NCBI GenBank assembly: GCA_963920705.1
Contig: OY987227.1
Coordinates: 6,497,143 to 6,561,142, forward strand
Reading direction: 5' to 3'
Length of the DNA stretch: 64,000 nucleotides
Source: Odiellus spinosus
Lineage: Eukaryota; Arthropoda; Arachnida; Opiliones; Phalangiidae
In this document: positions 11,480 to 23,562 of the stretch, piece by piece
Layout of the letters: every line of letters begins with the position of its first letter
Position numbering within the stretch: position 1 is the stretch's first letter
The notes under the pieces: generated by a model
What the model was told of the DNA's origin: nothing
The model's input: only the letters and a program-made list of their open reading frames with translations
Databases searched by the model: none
Position numbers and translations under genes: made by a program

Positions 11480-12281
11480 ATTTTCCTATATTTTATTTTA
11501 TATTTTTCCTATATTTTATTTTATATTTTCCTATTTTTTATTTTATATTTTCCTATATTTTATTTTATATTTTTCCTATTTTTTATTTTATATTTTCCTA
11601 TATTTTATTTTATATTTTTCCTATATTTTATTTTATATTTTCCTATATTTTATTTTATATTTTCCTATATTTTATTTTATATTTTCCTATATTTTATTTT
11701 ATATTTTCCTATATTTTATTTTATATTTTCCTATATTTTATTTTATATTTTCCTATATTTTATTTTATATTTTCCTATATTTTATTTTATATTTTCCTAT
11801 ATTTTATTTTATATTTTCCTATATTTTATTTTATATTTTCCTATATTTTATTTTATATTTTCCTATATTTTATTTTATATTTTCCTATATTTTATTTTAT
11901 ATTTTCCTATATTTTATTTTATATTTTCCTATATTTTATTTTATATTTTCCTATATTTTATTTTATATTTTCCTATATTTTATTTTATATTTTCCTATAT
12001 TTTATTTTATATTTTCCTATATTTTATTTTATATTTTTCCTATATTTTATTTTATATTTTTCCTATATTTTATTTTATATTTTTCCTATATTTTATTTTA
12101 TATTTTTCCTATATTTTATTTTATATTTTTCCTATATTTTATTTTATATTTTTCCTATATTTTATTTTATATTTTTCCTATATTTTATTTTATATTTTTC
12201 CTATATTTTATTTTATATTTTTCCTATATTTTATTTTATATTTTTCCTATATTTTATTTTATATTTTTCCTATATTTTATA
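11480..12281 (+). repeat. 22/23-bp AT minisatellite, about 36 units
   Basis: The unit is CCTATATTTTATTTTATATT plus two or three T. The left end mixes 22- and 23-mers and has a CCTATTTTTTA variant. The middle, about 11640-12030, is nearly pure 22-mer, and the right, about 12034-12280, nearly pure 23-mer. Because 22 and 23 are not multiples of three, all frames cycle and happen to lack stops on the plus strand. That creates a 324-codon frame (11450-12424) of Phe/Tyr/Ile/Leu that is not a gene. Confidence 0.93.
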
Positions 12282-12492
12282 ATATTTTCTTTTACCCGAT
12301 TAAAAACCATGAGTTGTACACAACTTCATATTTGAAACCTGTATTTTCCTATATTTCCTATAAATCAATGGAAAATTTCCTATGTTCCTATATTTGTTTT
12401 ATAATCCACCTACTAAAAAATTAACCAAAAATGTTAAAACTAGAAATCTTACCCGGAAAATAGGATTATCTGGATTCATGGAGATCCTAAAT

Positions 12493-12672
12493 TAGAGATC
12501 GGGGTTTGGACAAGAAAATTTCTGATTATTTTATCTTTATTCATAACTTAAAATTTTTCGAGGAAAGTCTATGATAAATCCAATGTAATCGCGAATAATT
12601 TTCCGATTATTTTTTTATGATTAACTGATTAACTGATAGCTGTGGATTATTTTGTCCAAACCCCGATCTCTA
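12493..12672. mobile_element. hAT-like MITE family F, copy 2, inserted in E
   Basis: A 180-bp foldback from TAGAGATCGGGGTTTGGACA to TGTCCAAACCCCGATCTCTA. The flanks are TCCTAAAT (12485-12492) and CCCTAAAT (12673-12680), an 8-bp duplication with one mismatch. The host sequence (GGAGATCCTAAATTCG...) matches the E family, so F entered after E. Confidence 0.9.
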
Positions 12673-12926
12673 CCCTAAATTCGCGTTGAAGGGTCAGCTA
12701 CCAATGAGGAAAGCCCTTTTTAAGGCGAGATCTCCGTGAAAGTTACAATAACATTTTATTGATCGATGACCCTTCAAATCTTCAATGCGAAGAAATTCAG
12801 GACCTCCTATTTTCCAGGTATAAGTTACAAATTTCAAGTTCAATATTGGTTTGTAAATTTATTTAATGGTGGGTCAGGCTTATTTAAACGATAAGGAATC
12901 TTTATTAGGTTGCATTCTTCCTTTAA

Positions 12927-13747
12927 GCTAGTAATAAAATTAAGAAAAACACTAATTTGAGACAAATTTTAGATCTTAACCACCCTGTAAAAAAAGTAAT
13001 TGAACGTCTCTCGTTCGACTAGCTCGAGTTGCCATCTCCTCTCCCCAATGTATAGGTAGGCAGCGAGGAAGATATTGGTACGTCAAGAATATCTATCTCT
13101 CATCTCGGTGTCATCCCCTTAGTGAGGGAAATAGAGCATTCGACCCTACAAGCGCTCCCCCAGTAAAGGGGTTTCCATGACGTCAGGCTTCTTCCTCCCC
13201 TTGGTTCTTTGCTGTCTCCCTATTATGAGAAACAACGGCCGGTTACATTCTCGAAATATACAAGTTGAGCCCTTATAAATATCGCGCTCAATTACCCGGA
13301 TATTTACTGCTTTGTCGTCTTTTAGTCGCGGAATAGATAAAGCTTATCGTATTTATTCTCGGCAATTTCGTCTACGATCCCTTTTAACCAAAAAAATAAA
13401 GGCCTATCCGCTTCGCTATACTTTTTCGTCAGCATCCCTGTTAAGTATAAACTCTAGGAAGGAACTAAATTATAGGGGTGCTCCTTGGAGATCTTGTTTC
13501 TGTAGGGAATTTTCGAATCCGTGTTATAGACATCGTATAGTGAATAATTAACTATCACTAGCTGCGTAACCACATCCTGCGGGGTAAATTCTTCGTCGAT
13601 TTTGATATCAACTTTCGAGCCTACGCGTAATAAGGGCCAAAAGTATATTCCAATTCCTTAGTTTAATTTATTCCGAAGGCTGCACCGCGCGGGGGAGTTA
13701 TTTATTCCTTATAAATAATCTAGTTATTTCGCGTCTCGCTTTCAACT
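12927..13747. other. stretch with no supported feature
   Basis: A 79-codon frame at 13312-13551 has no recognisable similarity. Nothing else is seen. Confidence 0.4.
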
Positions 13748-13900
13748 AGCCGCGTTCACACTAGATACTTCTTTCAAACTTTTGGGGTCAACTGTGAACG
13801 TTCGGTTTGTCATAAAATATAATTATTAGCTTGAAATGTTAATTTGAATATTCGAAATAGTTTGGAAACGCTTTGAAATTCTAGTCTAGTGTGAACGTAT
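13748..13900 (+). mobile_element. MITE D1 copy
   Basis: About 150 bp from GCCGCGTTCACACTAGATAC to AGTCTAGTGTGAACGTA, with the D1 interior AATTATTAGCTTGAAATGTT. No TSD read. Confidence 0.7.
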
Positions 13901-14239
13901 TTGAACCGTGGTTCAAGATATTATACGCGGAGTTGCAACTTCCTAGCTCAATCCGCCCAGAATTTCTCCGGTGCCTAATTTCCGCTCGCGAGCTTATTAA
14001 CTGGCGAATCTTCCGGATGTAACTCTTATATAGTTTGTTCGCCGGAATGCAACCGATAGAGCTAAGGCTTAAAGTCAGGCTGTCACAATATTTTTACAAT
14101 TAACGATAATTTTCGTTGGACTTTCTGTATTAAGTACATCTACGAAAAAGACCGCGCGAAAGCGACCTTATCACTGTTGCCAGAACGGCCGAGAATCAAC
14201 TGATAGGTTCTATAATATCCCAGCGATTATAGCAATGAC

Positions 14240-14573
14240 CAGAAGCCGATGAAACCCTCCTTTGAAGTCTATTTCTCCCTAGTCTTGTCTACCCCTCTCT
14301 GTATGGGTTAGTTTCAAAAAGCGCCATTCGTCCCCCACCTAACGGTAGATATTTTCAGAGTGGGAGTTCGTCGAGCAAATATCTCTGGCAGCCTTGGACT
14401 TCGTCAAAAAAAACGTCGTCGTTTGTGGAGAGAGAATTTCCAATATTCCGTAGACGGGGTATGAAGTAGGACCCCTCCGATCTCGTAAAATTGTGAATTT
14501 TACCCATACAGAGAGGCGCCCTATATGGAACATTAGAGTAGTAGACTTCAAAGGAGGGTTTCATCGGCTTCTG
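14240..14573 (-). mobile_element. MITE family A, copy 1
   Basis: A 334-bp element with terminal inverted repeats of about 30 bp beginning CAGAAGCCGATGAAACCCTC. A second inverted block, CCTCTCTGTATGGGT, lies just inside. The 7-bp duplication CAATGAC is perfect (14233-14239 and 14574-14580). The two 70-73-codon frames inside are palindrome artefacts. Inverted relative to copies 2-4. Confidence 0.95.
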
Positions 14574-14580
14574 CAATGAC

Positions 14581-15562
14581 GTAGTATAATTTCGGGAAAA
14601 TTTTAGTTTAAAAATTTCATAAATGGCGATTATAAAAAAATCCGAAAATGATACTCAATAACCCCTACAGCTATAAATACGTGACACTGTCACTTTAAGA
14701 CGATTCGCGAGTGATGTTTGCAACGGGCTGGGCTTTCCCTATAGTGGGCGTATTCCTTGTACTTGAGCGGACGTGGACTTTAGCACGCGTGACGCTCGCT
14801 ACGGATATTTGACGCGTGTAAAATTATTTTTCGACTTTCGTTCTCTATATAGGATATACGCCCACTCGGTTTTTCGCGTCTTCTTGAATTATGGATAGAA
14901 AATGCTTGTTTGTCTGTCTTAACCCCACGCCCCCCCCCCCCCCTTAACTATATCCGTTTCCGCTATAAATATATGTATTTTTAAACAAGCTGTCCTAAGA
15001 TTAACCTCGAAGTAGACGAGAACGCTCTAGTTCCATCATCGAAGTTAATATTAATTTCAACGTTTCCTTACAATTAATCTATCGTGCTATATGTATAATT
15101 CTGACGGAGAGCTATTACTCATTAGCTAAATTATGTTCATGTATATGGAAGGCGTTAGGCGTCTCCCGTGGAGTTGGGAATGTACGCAAATTGATATTAT
15201 TTTTTAGGGAATTGTTTATTCGCTGGGTTATATTCGCACCCACTTCCGCGTTCATCGCTCTTCCCCGCGAAGAGCGTCGAAAACCACTCTAAGCACATTC
15301 TTGGCTAGGTAGGTTAAAATTGTATGTCGGGGACTCCCTTACTTTAGTCCTCCTAGAAGGAATTTTATTTATTTATCGAGTTAGGACCATTTTATTTTTA
15401 CGAGTCCATCTCGACGTAGAAGTGATCCACCGGGTCCTATCATATATATATACACGTATATATAATCCTCGTATAATTGCCCGCCGGACTGTGCAATGCA
15501 CGTGTGGTACGCGGACGACCACCGCAATTCCCAATTGGAAACTAATTTCCCAACGAGAATAC
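14581..15562. other. stretch with no supported feature
   Basis: A C run near 14930-14944 and an AT-dinucleotide patch near 15440-15470 are the only notable features. An 86-codon frame at 15320-15580 ends inside element V and is discounted. Confidence 0.4.
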
Positions 15563-15985
15563 AGCCTCGTTCATACTTGAGCGCAAAATCGGTTCCGAAA
15601 TCGGTTACTCGACGTTTTCCATTTCTCCCTGTTCTTCACGCGTGCTGACAAGACGGTACGATCAATACATAGCCGAGGCTTAGCGTCGTTTTAAAATTTT
15701 CCCAGAATTTAAAAATTATTAATAATTATCTCAAATTAATTAGTTAATCGTCTTTATAATTATAACTTTTTGCTTAATTATTTTTGACAGAAATTATAAT
15801 TTTAATCGCGTTGTTTTAAGACTTGTCAGGAAATACGTCTACCCGTCTCGTTATTTTCTGGACTATTTGAACCGATTTTCGACTTGACCAACGTGCTTCC
15901 CTAACCAACACTGATTTCTCACGTTGGTATGTTAACCAGTTATAGAAATCGAAGCACATTTACGTGTATGTACGAACGAGGCTTA
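15563..15985. mobile_element. putative MITE V
   Basis: About 423 bp between inverted ends AGCCTCGTTCATACTTG (left) and GTACGAACGAGGCTTA (right). The interior is AT-rich and non-coding. It is a single copy here, with no clear TSD. Its termini resemble those of D1, D2 and W (GCC/GCT + CGTTCANACT). Confidence 0.5.
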
Positions 15986-17558
15986 ACGTATCCCTTCCAA
16001 GGTTATATTAACGGCGCTAGTATTTAGCCATCGGTGTGCCGCGACTCCTGATACGGGGATTTCAGTGAATTTATAGAAGCATTTTGCGCTTATTGTATAC
16101 GTCAATTGACCATTAGCGCGTCAGAGAACTATATACCCGCATAGCTCTCATGGTTTAAGGTTCTATGGGGGATTTGGGGATTGAACCGCGTGTAGTGGGC
16201 GTGGTAATGGTTACAGTATCGTTCTACATCCTTTATAGTGAGTGGATTAAGCTGCCCTCTCCCTTATAGAGCCAATAAAACAAAAGTTTGCCCTATTATT
16301 CGAGCTTATAAACCGTAGCGCTTTATTTTCGCTGTCTCTCTTCGGGCAATTGCTTTTAAGTCCAGATAACCGCTCGTAATCAGAACCCGCGTCCGATGTA
16401 AACCGAGTATAAACTCTCGAAGGACGGACCGGCACTTATAAAAAGACTGCCTTATCTCGATTTATCCCTTGCGATATAGAACACAGTTTTATTTAGACTA
16501 TTGACAGTCAGCACGTTGGACATCTTGTTTTCGCTTTACTCAGACTCGTAGACACGCGAGGAAGAGCTCCACCCCTAAACGCGTAACAAATCTTTATATC
16601 TTAAATTGGTTTTCTTGAACTGACATTGCTGACGTTCGTGGCAAAAAACGCATTTGGTTGCCTTGGTTACGTCCCCGGTTTTGCCTAAGGGAAATAAAAC
16701 TCGCCTTCTCGTTCCTACCCCTCTCTCGTAGAAGGAGCTCGCTATTAAAGCCAGACAAGTATTCCTTCGTTTATTTAAGAATTTCTCATACAATATGTAT
16801 ATACTAGCGCCATTCGCGCGTTAGATAGCTAGATTTTGGGTGGAATCATACGATTGGCGTGGATACCAGACTCTCTAAATAAATAAGTGTGAAACGGCGT
16901 TTCGCAATCTCTTTATTTAATTGGCGTAATTATTGGGAAAGCTTTTGGAATGTTAGAAACTCGGTACTTAACAAGGCGCTCTGTTTAATTATTAAAGATT
17001 AGCGTTAATTATTAAACGTTAGCGTTAATTGTAAAAGATTAGGGCGCATCTGGCGTTCGAAGAAGTATACGACGTCATTCGTTTTAACGTTCAATTAAAG
17101 GCTCTCTATCTACCCGCTCCCTTAAACTTTACCATTTCCATTAACGCGGGAGAGGGGGGGGGGGGCAATCCCCTGATTAAATTATATAAGAATATATATA
17201 TAATAGATTCGTAATTCTTCAAGACGGATCGGCGCGCGCGGAACGTAACTGGGGTTGCGATGTTTAGGGTGCGCTCGGGGCATTTCTCCAATTAGCTGAA
17301 ATATTCTCGGCTTGTCCGGCAAAATTCTTGGCACGCCACCTATAGATCGCACGCTGGCTTTCTCCCATTCCGTTTCTCATTAGAGATGATTAAGTATAAC
17401 GTATATATGTAAGAGCCTGGGGGAGAGAGGGGGGTGCGAAATTTACGCCACCCCCTAACTCTTTCGCTTTATTGATCCTTTGAGGAATGTGGTAGCGTTT
17501 TCTTATAAGTTGAAGCGATAGTCTATCATTTTATTCCTTAAAAGTAAACAACACCCCA
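15986..17558. other. stretch with no supported feature
   Basis: Three minus-strand frames of 61-72 codons without similarity. Short local repeat of GATTAGCGTTAATTATTAAA-type sequence at about 16994-17042. A G run at about 17153-17165. Confidence 0.4.
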
Positions 17559-17565
17559 CTATCAG

Positions 17566-17895
17566 CAGAAGCCGATGAAACCCTCCTTTGAAGTCTAATG
17601 TTCCATATAGCGCTCCTCTCTGTATGGGTAAAATTCCCAATTTTACGAGATCGGAGGGGTCCTACTTCATACCCCCTGTCTACGGAAAATTGGAAATTAT
17701 CTCTCTTCACAAACGACGACGGTTTTTTTGACGAACTCCAAGGCTGCTAGAGATATTCGCTCGACGAAATCCCGCTCCGAAAATATCTACCGTTAGGAGG
17801 CGTACGAATCGCGCTTTTTGAAACTAACCCATACAGAGAGGGGTAGACAAAACCCGGGAGTAATAGACTTCAAAGGAGGGTTTCATCGGCTTCTG
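17566..17895 (+). mobile_element. MITE family A, copy 2
   Basis: 330 bp, with the family A ends and a perfect 7-bp duplication CTATCAG (17559-17565 and 17896-17902). It lacks about 8 bp (CTACTCTA region) just inside the left repeat that copies 3 and 4 retain. Confidence 0.95.
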
Positions 17896-17902
17896 CTATC
17901 AG

Positions 17903-20361
17903 CAAAGTAAACTAACTAGCCCATCACTTAAAAATAGCCAAAAAAGTCATCAACCCTGTCTGCTTCGAGTGATTTGAACTCTTCCTCGATATTTTGAGTC
18001 GGGAAAGAGGGATTGAATTTAGGCGGGCCGTGCTTGACTATATTTTCTCCCCCATAACTCCCCAACAGTGGCGCTTCTGATTTCACCATTTACACGGCAA
18101 CTGCGGCCGCTAGAGTGTCTCGAATCAGAATCTGTCGGTACATCTACCTTGGCCCTTTGCTGATAGTACTAAGCTACAGGGCCTTCTTGCCATTATACCG
18201 CACAGTCGTACTAGTAAGCGCACCCCTATCCCGAAACCCTCCTCCCACCATCCCGGAACTTCTTCCGCATCAATTAAAAAACTCCGATTGTTTTAGTTAT
18301 AGTTATAATGGTTTTTGGCGCGCAGTATAAACGGTGACGGCGGCGGCCTGGTGTTTAAAAACTTGTAATTTCATTTCGGAGTACTTACCCTAATTGGTTT
18401 TAATTTGAGTTTGTAGCGCGGCGCGACGACCTCATTTAATATCTAATTAAAATGATACTTATACTCGGTGCGTGCGTATACAAGCGCTTGCTTTTGTATC
18501 GTAGGAGTCGACGTCCTTTCGAGAGTCGCTCCATTATCATCCGATATCATTCTTCATCTCGCCTTTTACAGTTAAAGCTCGCTCGAAAGAGATATCGGAT
18601 TATCCCCCCTCAATCTAATTTTAAACTTGAATCAGGATCAGCAATTGTTTAGTCTGGACTCGGGCGCGATTACCGCGAACAGTGATGGACTAATTAAGAT
18701 TCGGGAGTTATGAAAAAATAATATAAAATGTAAAATAAATATTAAAATTCCAAAGAGTACTTAACCTATTTTATCATTTATATTTGAAAATTTTAGATAC
18801 TTCCGCTGGTCTTAGATTTTAGTATTTTTCCGAGCTCCCCTTGTCTTAATAATAACATAACCATCATTATTTAGTGAGGGGAGGGTCATTGTCCCTTTAT
18901 TCCCAGAAATTTCCCGCGTAGAATTTAATTTAAAGGTATAGCAACTGCATTTTAAACCTTCGTTTTTGATCAAATGAACTCTTTGAATTAAAACTGTTAT
19001 TTCTTTATCTACTCGAGCGGAATACTTTTTCCCAATGAAGTTTAAGATCGCTTCAGTTTTATCTAATTTTGCTAACTTCGCTTGTAAACTTGAGCGTTCC
19101 CGCATGACCGACAGACAGGCGTAACTGTAGAATTTATTGATGTTTGTATATAACGAACGTCATTAGCGGCCGCTCTCGCACTCTTGGTGCCTTAATTCTA
19201 CTCAAATCTCATCGTTGTTATAAATAGCTATCGAATTTTAATCAAATATTTTGATATATTGTAACCTTGGAGGAACAGGCGAGGGAGTAGCCAATACTGT
19301 CAATTTTCGAATAAGGACGCCTGTACAGTTTTAAAAGTTGTAAAGGGGTGACTCTATAGCTGGCAAATAGCTTTATAGCAGTAGGAATATGGTATTGTTG
19401 ACTTCTTCAGTATTTAACATGGGCGCAATGGTAACGGGGCAATGGTGTTTTTAACCTTGTTCAACGATATTCTGGACTGCTGGTTTAATCAATCTAATGT
19501 TAATGATAATTTCGGTTCATTAATAAGGCTCAGTTAAAAGATACGTAAAACAATAGTTTGTTTTCCAGAAAAAAACCATCCCCGAGCGGCTGGGGGCTTC
19601 GTACCCAGACCCCCATTTTTCCCTTCGGCTTAGCTACACCAAAATTATCAGTTGCCCCTCTTGCAAATCTTTCTGCGGTCTCCCATGGTATTTAGTCTAT
19701 GATACTCTTTAAATTTCTCCCACCTAATACCCGGTATTCATTTGTAGTAGCGCATTTCGTATACATATGTATGACCTCTTTTTAAAATAAGTTCGTTTAT
19801 TTAAACGAGATCAGTCTCAACTTCCGGTTCCGTCGCTCGCTTTTAATGATTTAGTCTCGTAATTAAAAGGCGCCCCAGACTCCCTTATCTATGTTTTTTT
19901 TTTTCTTCTTCCCTTTTGAAACTATTAATTGGAAACCACGAATCGTTATGCAGGAATTGAATCATTTTCATTTTTCTCGTCTATTATTTAGAAGCGTCTT
20001 TCCCGCTCGATATTTGTTCCAAAAATTATAGAAACGTCAGAAAAGTTCTTTTTATTCATCTTGGAATAAATAAATTTCCCGTAACCTCTGTTCATCTTAT
20101 AACTCGAAACTCGACGTCTTCTAAGATTGGAACGAACTATTATACTTGAATTGGCGCTCGCTGGTCGATCTTTCTCGCCTTCTAGGAGAGTATAGCTCCC
20201 GTTTTTTAATAGGAAAGTTACTTTTAAGTTTTAACGATCCGCGATGAATAAAAAAAAACCAAATTGATGATAAGAATTTGCGGCTGGGAGAGAAATTTCT
20301 CGTTCAATGAGGCAAGACCACGCAGTCGCTTTCTTTAGACCGTGCGCTTACCTTTGTATAT
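17903..20361. other. stretch with no supported gene
   Basis: Nearly 2.5 kb without family repeats. The most protein-like frame is 18812-19105 on the minus strand: 97 codons from a true ATG, with a basic, charged N-terminal half. I cannot match it to a family and give it little weight. A second frame at 18452-18652 is basic and unrecognised. Confidence 0.4.
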
Positions 20362-20365
20362 TTAA

Positions 20366-20600
20366 AGGGAGAATGAAACGCAACAAGTTTTGTTTTACAA
20401 ACAAATATTAAACTAGAAATCAATTTAAAACGTACTCGAAACGTTCTTGAATTTCTTTGAATTGATGGATCAGCGACCAAGGCCCGTTGTTAAGGCGAGA
20501 TCTCCATACGAGACTTCCTATAATATTCGAGTGATCGCTAACCCTTCAATGCGAAGAAATTCGAGATCTAAGCCTATTTTTCGGGTAAGTTTTAAATTTA
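20366..20600. mobile_element. E-family element, left part, truncated
   Basis: Starts with TTAA (20362-20365) + AGGGAGAATGAAACGCAAC. It continues through ATATTAAACTAGAAATCAAT, the GATCAGCGACCAAGG core and AGCCTATTTTTCGGGTAAG. It then stops matching at about 20600, without the right terminus. Confidence 0.75.
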
Positions 20601-20610
20601 TTACTATTAT

Positions 20611-20651
20611 GGATAGCTATCAACTGCGCGTGAGCTCATGCGCGGTTGATA
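20611..20651. repeat. 41-bp imperfect palindrome
   Basis: Arms TAGCTATCAACTGCGCGTGA and TCATGCGCGGTTGATAGCT are nearly complementary around a GAGCTC centre. It abuts the broken end of the E element, so it may mark the rearrangement breakpoint. A hairpin could form in single-stranded DNA or RNA. Confidence 0.7.
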
Positions 20652-21257
20652 GCTTTGGGTCATTCCAATTTGTATGACTGATACTGAAGGAATACCCACT
20701 TTTCTTCCGTCGAAGAAGCTTAAAAAGAGAGCGACGTGATTGGCCGGAGACTCTTCAAAGCGAGGCTGACGCCATTTTTTTTATAAAAAAAAGGGGGGGG
20801 GGGCAAAAATATATATTTCCCGATTTATGACGTAGATTATTTCTGGTACGTAATTAGCGTTAATTTTCGTACGAAAGGTTGTTGAGTTTCTGGACTAAGT
20901 TGGCAATATTTGGACAGCGACTAGGCCACATTTTACCTTTAATAACATGTAAATTGAATTTAGTTTTGATCGTAAATAGATAAATTCGCTTTTTCATTAA
21001 CAGTTTTCTTTGATGATAATTGTCTTGTTGGTTTTAATTTGGAAACTAATCGAGTTTTTTTCTTTTTTTTTCTTTCTAGGTAAGCGTCGATCTTTGATCA
21101 TTTATTTCAATTAAATTCAATCCAAGGTGGAAATATTGGCGACTGGTAATTTAAGCGACGGATATGACCCGACGCTACACGGGCGCGCCACCTTTAGGTG
21201 ATTACGCGCGCCTTCCCCGCTTTAATTACGTAAGCCTATATCTTTGGAATACTATTA
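20652..21257. other. stretch with no supported feature
   Basis: Poly-A and poly-G runs near 20784-20803 and T-rich sequence near 21055-21078. No gene or recognised repeat. Confidence 0.4.
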
Positions 21258-22033
21258 TAAAGTCTGGTTTTCACGAGACCGAAATTTTAAGGCTGAATGT
21301 CGCATTTCCGCCGCGAAATTCCGTCCGTTTTCGCTTACGCGACGGCGATTGGTTTTCACGTAACCATTTTTGGTGAACCGAAAATTTTTGGTTTTACGAT
21401 TTTTAACAATTGCCTATGTCCTGTCCTCCTCAAACTCGGCGTTAAGTGTCGCCTGCTATATCGTCTGCTTAATTTAGACCCCGAAGGAAATGGAACGTGA
21501 GGTACTTCCATTTGCTTGCTGCATCTTCTCCTAATTATATCATGTATCAGGTATTTACTCGGGTATTTAAATACATGCCCTTTGTAAAATAAAATTTACT
21601 TACTGCTGCCCTTTGTAAAATAAAATTTACTTACTGCTAAGTCCGAATTTCGGCCCTATACTGGACCAACAGTTATCCTTCATGGTTGAGTCTTTATACT
21701 CTTTTAAACTCCCATCATAAAGAAATCTATGTTTCCTTATTTCTTCAATAAATTCTTCGTTGTCAACAGCTTTTTTCGATACTTTCGACATTCGAGCGTC
21801 CGCCATTTAAAATCTACTCTAGAATCTCGGAAAACCTCGCCAACGACGAGATCTCGCGTGGGAAAATCCAGGGGTATGATTGGCTGCGGAAAGTTTCGGC
21901 CGCTAAAATATAGAACTTTTCTCTAGTCGCGCGGAAAGAGACTTTTCGTTTCGGCCCGCCGAAATATTTTCAGCCGCGGCAAGTTTTCGCCCGGTTTTGC
22001 CTCAATTTCCGCCCCGTGAAAACCAGCCTTTAG
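21258..22033. mobile_element. putative TA-flanked element X
   Basis: About 775 bp between inverted ends AAGTCTGGTTTTCACGAGAC (left) and CGTGAAAACCAGCCTT (right), each bounded by TA. That is compatible with a Tc1/mariner-type target. Both arms are rich in TTTCCGCC, TTTCGGCC and CGCGAAAT words. The central 21360-21800 is unrelated to the arms. No transposase frame is present. Confidence 0.6.
21573..21641 (+). repeat. 33-bp tandem duplication
   Basis: Two adjacent identical copies of a unit starting GCCCTTTGTAAAATAAAATT and ending TTACTTACTGCT, inside element X. Confidence 0.9.
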
Positions 22034-23329
22034 CCGATAAAAGCTTAATTTTCACCGGGCAGATTTTGCAACTAAAAACTAAAGCGGAATTTAACTAGCG
22101 AAAAAAAGATTAACAATTTTCCGCCGCAAAAACAAATTTGTTTCGCTCGCGGAAATTTATTTTTCGCCGCGCGAAAATAGCTTGGTATAACGCGATTTAA
22201 ATCCCGGCGTCGAAAGAAATGAACGTCTTGAATCTCCAGGTTCTTTCAAATCCCAACTGGACCCATTACTCCTTAGCGGTCACTCGCGAATTACAATAAC
22301 GCGTACAGTGCATGGTAAGACTTTCCCGGCTTGATCCGGTTACCTCTCTCTTGAAAACTATTAATACCGTCTGAAATCTAAAACTGAATTTGACTCTCCG
22401 TCCATTTCGCGTCGAGCGTATCTTCAATCGGTAGCCTCTGTACCTAAAGAGGTCTTTCCAGTTTTAATCGCGTATACTGTAATGTAGTTTGCTGTTGGGG
22501 GCTGCACTCTCGGGGTCGTAACGAAAGGCAGACGCGGGGTACATTTACTCGGGCTGGGATGCGGGAAGGGGCTTAGAAAATATCCCCGCTACTTTGGCAA
22601 TGCAACAATAGCCGAGCGTGTGGGTGAGCTTCCCAACAACACTATTTTTGGCTGTTATAAAGTCTCGTTCTACCCCTAGACTCCTAGAGTAAACGGACCC
22701 TGTTTTGGTTGGAGTCTTTGTGTATATATATAAGTTTTTTCGATTTGAGTTTTCTCAATGCCTCCAGCCCGGGCTTAATTGAAGCGAATTAAGAAATATC
22801 GTAAGCCGCCCGCCTATATTTAGCTTCCGCGGATTTCTTTTTTGGGAGGGCCGGATTGGTCGTTTTGGAGGGATAATGCGGCCCGAAGGGAAATATACGT
22901 CCGAAAGTCTTCTTTAATTCTAATTAAGAACGTGACAAGCGGGGAATTAAACCAATTTCTTCCTTCACTCTTTATCAAAGCGCGCGAGAGAGAGAAATTC
23001 GACGAAACCTGCTCCTGAAACTTATCTTTTTTTATTTTTTATTTCATCCGGGCGTGCATCGAGAAACTATTTTATTTCTTTTTTATTTTTCTTTTCGTTT
23101 CGGCGGAAAAGTTTCTTATTCTAGAAATGATTTAGTGGTTTTTGAAAGTACCAAATTCGACATTTTGTAGGAATTTTTTGCGAAGATTTTGATCCCCAGT
23201 TTATACGCCAAATGTATACTTAGAAAATAACAGCTTTTGAATATTTTCCCATTTCCTCGAAATATCTTCATAGTGTATACGAAAAAACCAATACAGGGTA
23301 CCCTGAAAAAACCCGAGGAAAACGCTATG
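22034..23329. other. stretch with no supported feature
   Basis: GC content is locally higher to about 22200, then ordinary. No open frame, RNA gene or family repeat recognised. Confidence 0.4.
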
Positions 23330-23562
23330 CAGGGATCATACAGACCTTGGAATCTCAGGGAAATAAATTAAAGGCTAAAAATTCAGGGAAATATAAAAAT
23401 ATTCGTGGAATTCCGGGAAGTTTGAGCGTATTTGGTCTAAATATAGGTTGTTTCATCAATACGGTAAAACTCTTGGGTATCCCAATTCTATTACTTCATT
23501 TTATTGACAATAAACAGGGAAATTTCAGGGTAATCGTTTTCGCAAGAGTTGTACGAACCCTG
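23330..23562 (+). mobile_element. MITE family H, divergent copy
   Basis: About 233 bp from CAGGGATCATACAGACCTTG to AGTTGTACGAACCCTG, with internal CAGGGAAAT phrases as in the copy at 62100-62602. The flanking pentamers do not match (CTATG against ATATA), so the copy is old or rearranged. Confidence 0.7.

Larger units (their letters stand above)
11376..12922. mobile_element. composite E-family TTAA element, 1.55 kb
   Basis: The left end TTAA + AGGGAGAATGCG (11372 on) and the right end GGTTGCATTCTTCCT + TTAA (to 12926) are the termini of family E, whose intact copy at 29822-30180 is 359 bp. Here E is swollen by two additions. A CCTATA-rich block with a minisatellite replaces the segment between ATCGTTTAAAT and TTAAAACTAGAAAT. 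A complete F element is inserted at 12493-12672. E sequence resumes correctly on both sides of each addition. Confidence 0.8.

Noticed and set aside
11450-12424. 324-codon frame encoding a Phe/Tyr/Ile/Leu repeat, looks like a membrane protein
   Set aside because: It is the translation of the 22/23-bp AT minisatellite. The unit contains no stop in any plus-strand frame, so length is not evidence of coding.
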